Source of the DNA: an uncultured beta proteobacterium
Lineage (GTDB): Bacteria > Pseudomonadota > Gammaproteobacteria > Burkholderiales > SG8-39
DNA length: 15,797 nucleotides
Direction of reading: 5' to 3'
Assembly (NCBI GenBank): GCA_902826155.1
Contig: CADEDU010000122.1
Span: forward strand, 1-15,797
The translations under genes and the position numbers were made by a program. Under the pieces are notes generated by a model, which worked only from the letters and a program-made list of their open reading frames with translations, was not told the DNA's origin and did no database searches. This document shows, one piece after another, positions 14,799-15,797 of the stretch; positions within the stretch are counted from its first letter, which is position 1, and the number at the start of each line of letters is the position of its first letter.

Positions 14799-14972
14799 AT
14801 GAACCGTCTGATTGGCGCAGTCGTCATCCTGATCATGCTCGCAGCGCTCGCGATCGTTGCGTCGCGCGCATTCGAGGAGCGCAATCGCAGGCTGACGAAT
14901 GGTCAGCCGAGCAAGCTGCTCGAGGCCGAGCAGAAAAAAGCGGGTGAGGTGCCGCTCTGGCGGCAGCGCTAG
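14799..14972 (+). CDS. Small single-helix membrane protein, 57 residues
   Basis: The product is 57 residues. It has a hydrophobic N-terminal helix (residues 4-21, VVILIMLAALAIV at its core), then a basic-acidic tail (FEERNRR, EAEQKK) and a C-terminal VPLWRQR. The helix could be an uncleaved anchor; there is no lipobox Cys. It begins 50 bp after the glycosyltransferase stop, with a weak GGTGA (14788-14792) at about 6 nt, so it is probably in the same transcript. I do not recognise the family. Small one-helix partners are known for several membrane polysaccharide synthases, and this position suggests such a role, but that is inference. The membrane-protein pattern and spacing support it as a real gene. 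Confidence 0.6.
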   Translation: MNRLIGAVVILIMLAALAIVASRAFEERNRRLTNGQPSKLLEAEQKKAGEVPLWRQR

Positions 14973-15065
14973 CCAAGCTGTGGCGGTCCGGCCGGAACCG
15001 GCTTCGTCGCAATGCGTTGTTCGCACTCGACGCGCGCATCAGACCTCAGGCCGGCAATGTCTCGG

Positions 15066-15094
15066 GAAAAGAAAAGCCCCCGCCGCGCGGGGGC
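15066..15094 (-). terminator. Intrinsic terminator reading on the minus strand
   Basis: GCCCCCG (15076-15082) and CGGGGGC (15088-15094) form a perfect 7-bp GC stem around a 5-nt loop. On the minus strand the hairpin is followed at once by TTTTCTTTT (15075-15067). On the plus strand AACAAAG follows, which would not terminate well. No convincing minus-strand gene lies upstream, so it may end a small RNA or block antisense reading into the glycosyltransferase operon. Confidence 0.65.
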
Positions 15095-15162
15095 AACAAA
15101 GAGACATGAGGAGGACTACAAAAAAGCTGATTCGAGGCTAACCGGCGCTGGACGCGGCGCGA

Positions 15163-15215
15163 AGTGCCGAACGTCATCATGAGATGCGCCCCGCGCGATG
15201 GTGACTTTCGGCACT
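15163..15215. repeat. Long imperfect inverted repeat in the gene-free region
   Basis: AGTGCCGAA (15163-15171) pairs with TTCGGCACT (15207-15215). After one mismatch, GTCATCAT (15173-15180) pairs with ATGGTGAC (15198-15205), with one G-U. The loop holds GCGC-CCC-GCGC, which can fold further. The arm of about 17 pairs would make a stable RNA hairpin on either strand. Neither side carries a T-tract, so it is not itself a terminator. The gene-free stretch 14973-15367 also contains the minus-strand terminator and a second, shorter inverted repeat, and no supportable gene. Confidence 0.7.
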
Positions 15216-15260
15216 GGAACCAGTTGCAGGCGTCTTACAAGATTTGCTGTCATCAAGGAA

Positions 15261-15280
15261 GCGGTGTGGCTGCACACCGC
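15261..15280. repeat. Perfect 8-bp inverted repeat upstream of the TolC-family gene
   Basis: GCGGTGTG (15261-15268) and CACACCGC (15273-15280) are perfect complements around the loop GCTG. The element lies about 90 bp before the efflux gene start, with no T-tract after it. It could be an operator for a repressor or a leader hairpin; nothing shown here decides between them. Confidence 0.5.
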
Positions 15281-15367
15281 GCGCCGACGATGGTTTTCAG
15301 AGCCGCATGGAAGCGCATGGACGCACGCTTCCACGCACACACAAATACGAAGGATCGACGGGCAACA

Positions 15368-15797
15368 ATGGCGCGCGTACTGGTCAGCGCACTGGGCAGG
15401 GCACTGGGCATGGCATCAGGGGCGGTACTGATTGCCTCAGCGATCGTTCAGCCGGTGGGCGCGCAGGGCTTTTCTCCCACGCGTGAGCTGTCGCGAAGCG
15501 AGGCCGGGTTGTTGCTTGCCAGACAGAACCGCGACGTTCTCGCGGCGCGCCGCAACGTGGCGCTTGCCGGGGCGCAGGTGACCATCGCCGGGGCTCGACC
15601 CAATCCGACCGTTTCATTCAATCAGTCTTCGTTCAGCCCGTCGGCCGGCATCGGTGCGGGTGGGCCACATGAAAAACGGCTCGACACGACTGCGCGCATC
15701 GATCAGCTCATCGAGCGGGGCGGCAAACGCGAGTTGCGCCTCGGCTCCGCACAGGCCGGTCAGCGCGCGGCCCGACTCGACGCGATCGAGGTGCTGC
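15368..15797 (+). CDS. TolC/CzcC-family outer-membrane efflux protein, N-terminal part
   Basis: The gene runs off the window; 143 residues are visible. They begin with a signal peptide (charged start, hydrophobic core SGAVLIASAIV, likely cut after V-G-A near residue 32). The mature start of a TolC-family barrel follows: L-L-A-R-Q-N-R-D-V-L-A-A-R-R-N-V-A, then ITIAGARPNP-like residues (AGARPNPTVSF, 74-84) and IDQLIERGGKRELR (112-125), which match the CzcC-like branch. Such proteins form the outer-membrane channel of tripartite pumps for metals or drugs, or export. The pump genes are expected downstream. The ATG at 15368 gives a complete signal peptide; the ribosome-binding site is weak, and an in-frame ATG at 15410 would truncate the signal. 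The long upstream region with two inverted repeats suggests its own regulation. Confidence 0.88.
   Translation, partial: MARVLVSALGRALGMASGAVLIASAIVQPVGAQGFSPTRELSRSEAGLLLARQNRDVLAARRNVALAGAQVTIAGARPNPTVSFNQSSFSPSAGIGAGGPHEKRLDTTARIDQLIERGGKRELRLGSAQAGQRAARLDAIEVL

Noticed and set aside
15107..15142. 11-codon frame with an internal GAGGAGG
   Set aside because: The purine-rich motif is inside the frame, not before it, and no longer gene starts at a useful distance after it.
15116..15340. 74-residue minus-strand frame before the minus-strand terminator
   Set aside because: No ribosome-binding site or family pattern is visible, and it spans the long inverted repeat. A non-coding transcript fits the stretch better, though a gene is not fully excluded.

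Overview
The window is GC-rich DNA (roughly 65% G+C by eye) from a proteobacterium. A betaproteobacterium near the Burkholderiales is the best guess, from the enzyme families and the use of GTG and TTG starts, but nothing here fixes the genus. About 90% is coding. No tRNA, rRNA, CRISPR array, integrase or transposase is visible.

Left part, 376-5686. Two divergent gene groups flank an 82-bp gap. On the minus strand a PaaI-type thioesterase, an F420-dependent-NADP-reductase-like dinucleotide enzyme and the redox chaperone Hsp33 (hslO) are packed with ATGA or 3-bp junctions. On the plus strand lie a classical SDR, an aryl-acid adenylating enzyme of the EntE/DhbE family with salicylate-type pocket residues, and a TIM-barrel amidohydrolase whose metal site looks altered. 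The last two overlap by ATGA. This looks like a small module for handling an aromatic acid, but no carrier protein, NRPS or ring-cleavage gene is present to close the pathway.

Centre, 5714-10297. A very large reading frame follows only 27 bp after the amidohydrolase. It combines a clostripain-like C11 protease, a CHAT (caspase-like) protease with an intact His-Cys pair, and a C-terminal alpha/beta-hydrolase with a Ser nucleophile. One in-frame TAA splits it inside the C11 domain, near the loop at which C11 enzymes are normally cleaved into two chains. The C11 Cys is present but its His is not recognisable. This is the most unusual item in the window, a candidate multi-enzyme effector of stress or defence type. 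It could also be partly decayed.

Right part, 10354-15797. A sensor histidine kinase (minus) and a NarL/FixJ response regulator (plus) are divergent. They are followed by a membrane family-2 glycosyltransferase with a phased array of CGTCA motifs upstream, a 57-residue one-helix membrane protein, a gene-free stretch with a minus-strand terminator and strong inverted repeats, and the start of a TolC-family outer-membrane efflux protein cut by the window end. The two-component pair may control the glycosyltransferase, since TGACG/CGTCA motifs lie in both intergenic regions, but this is inference.
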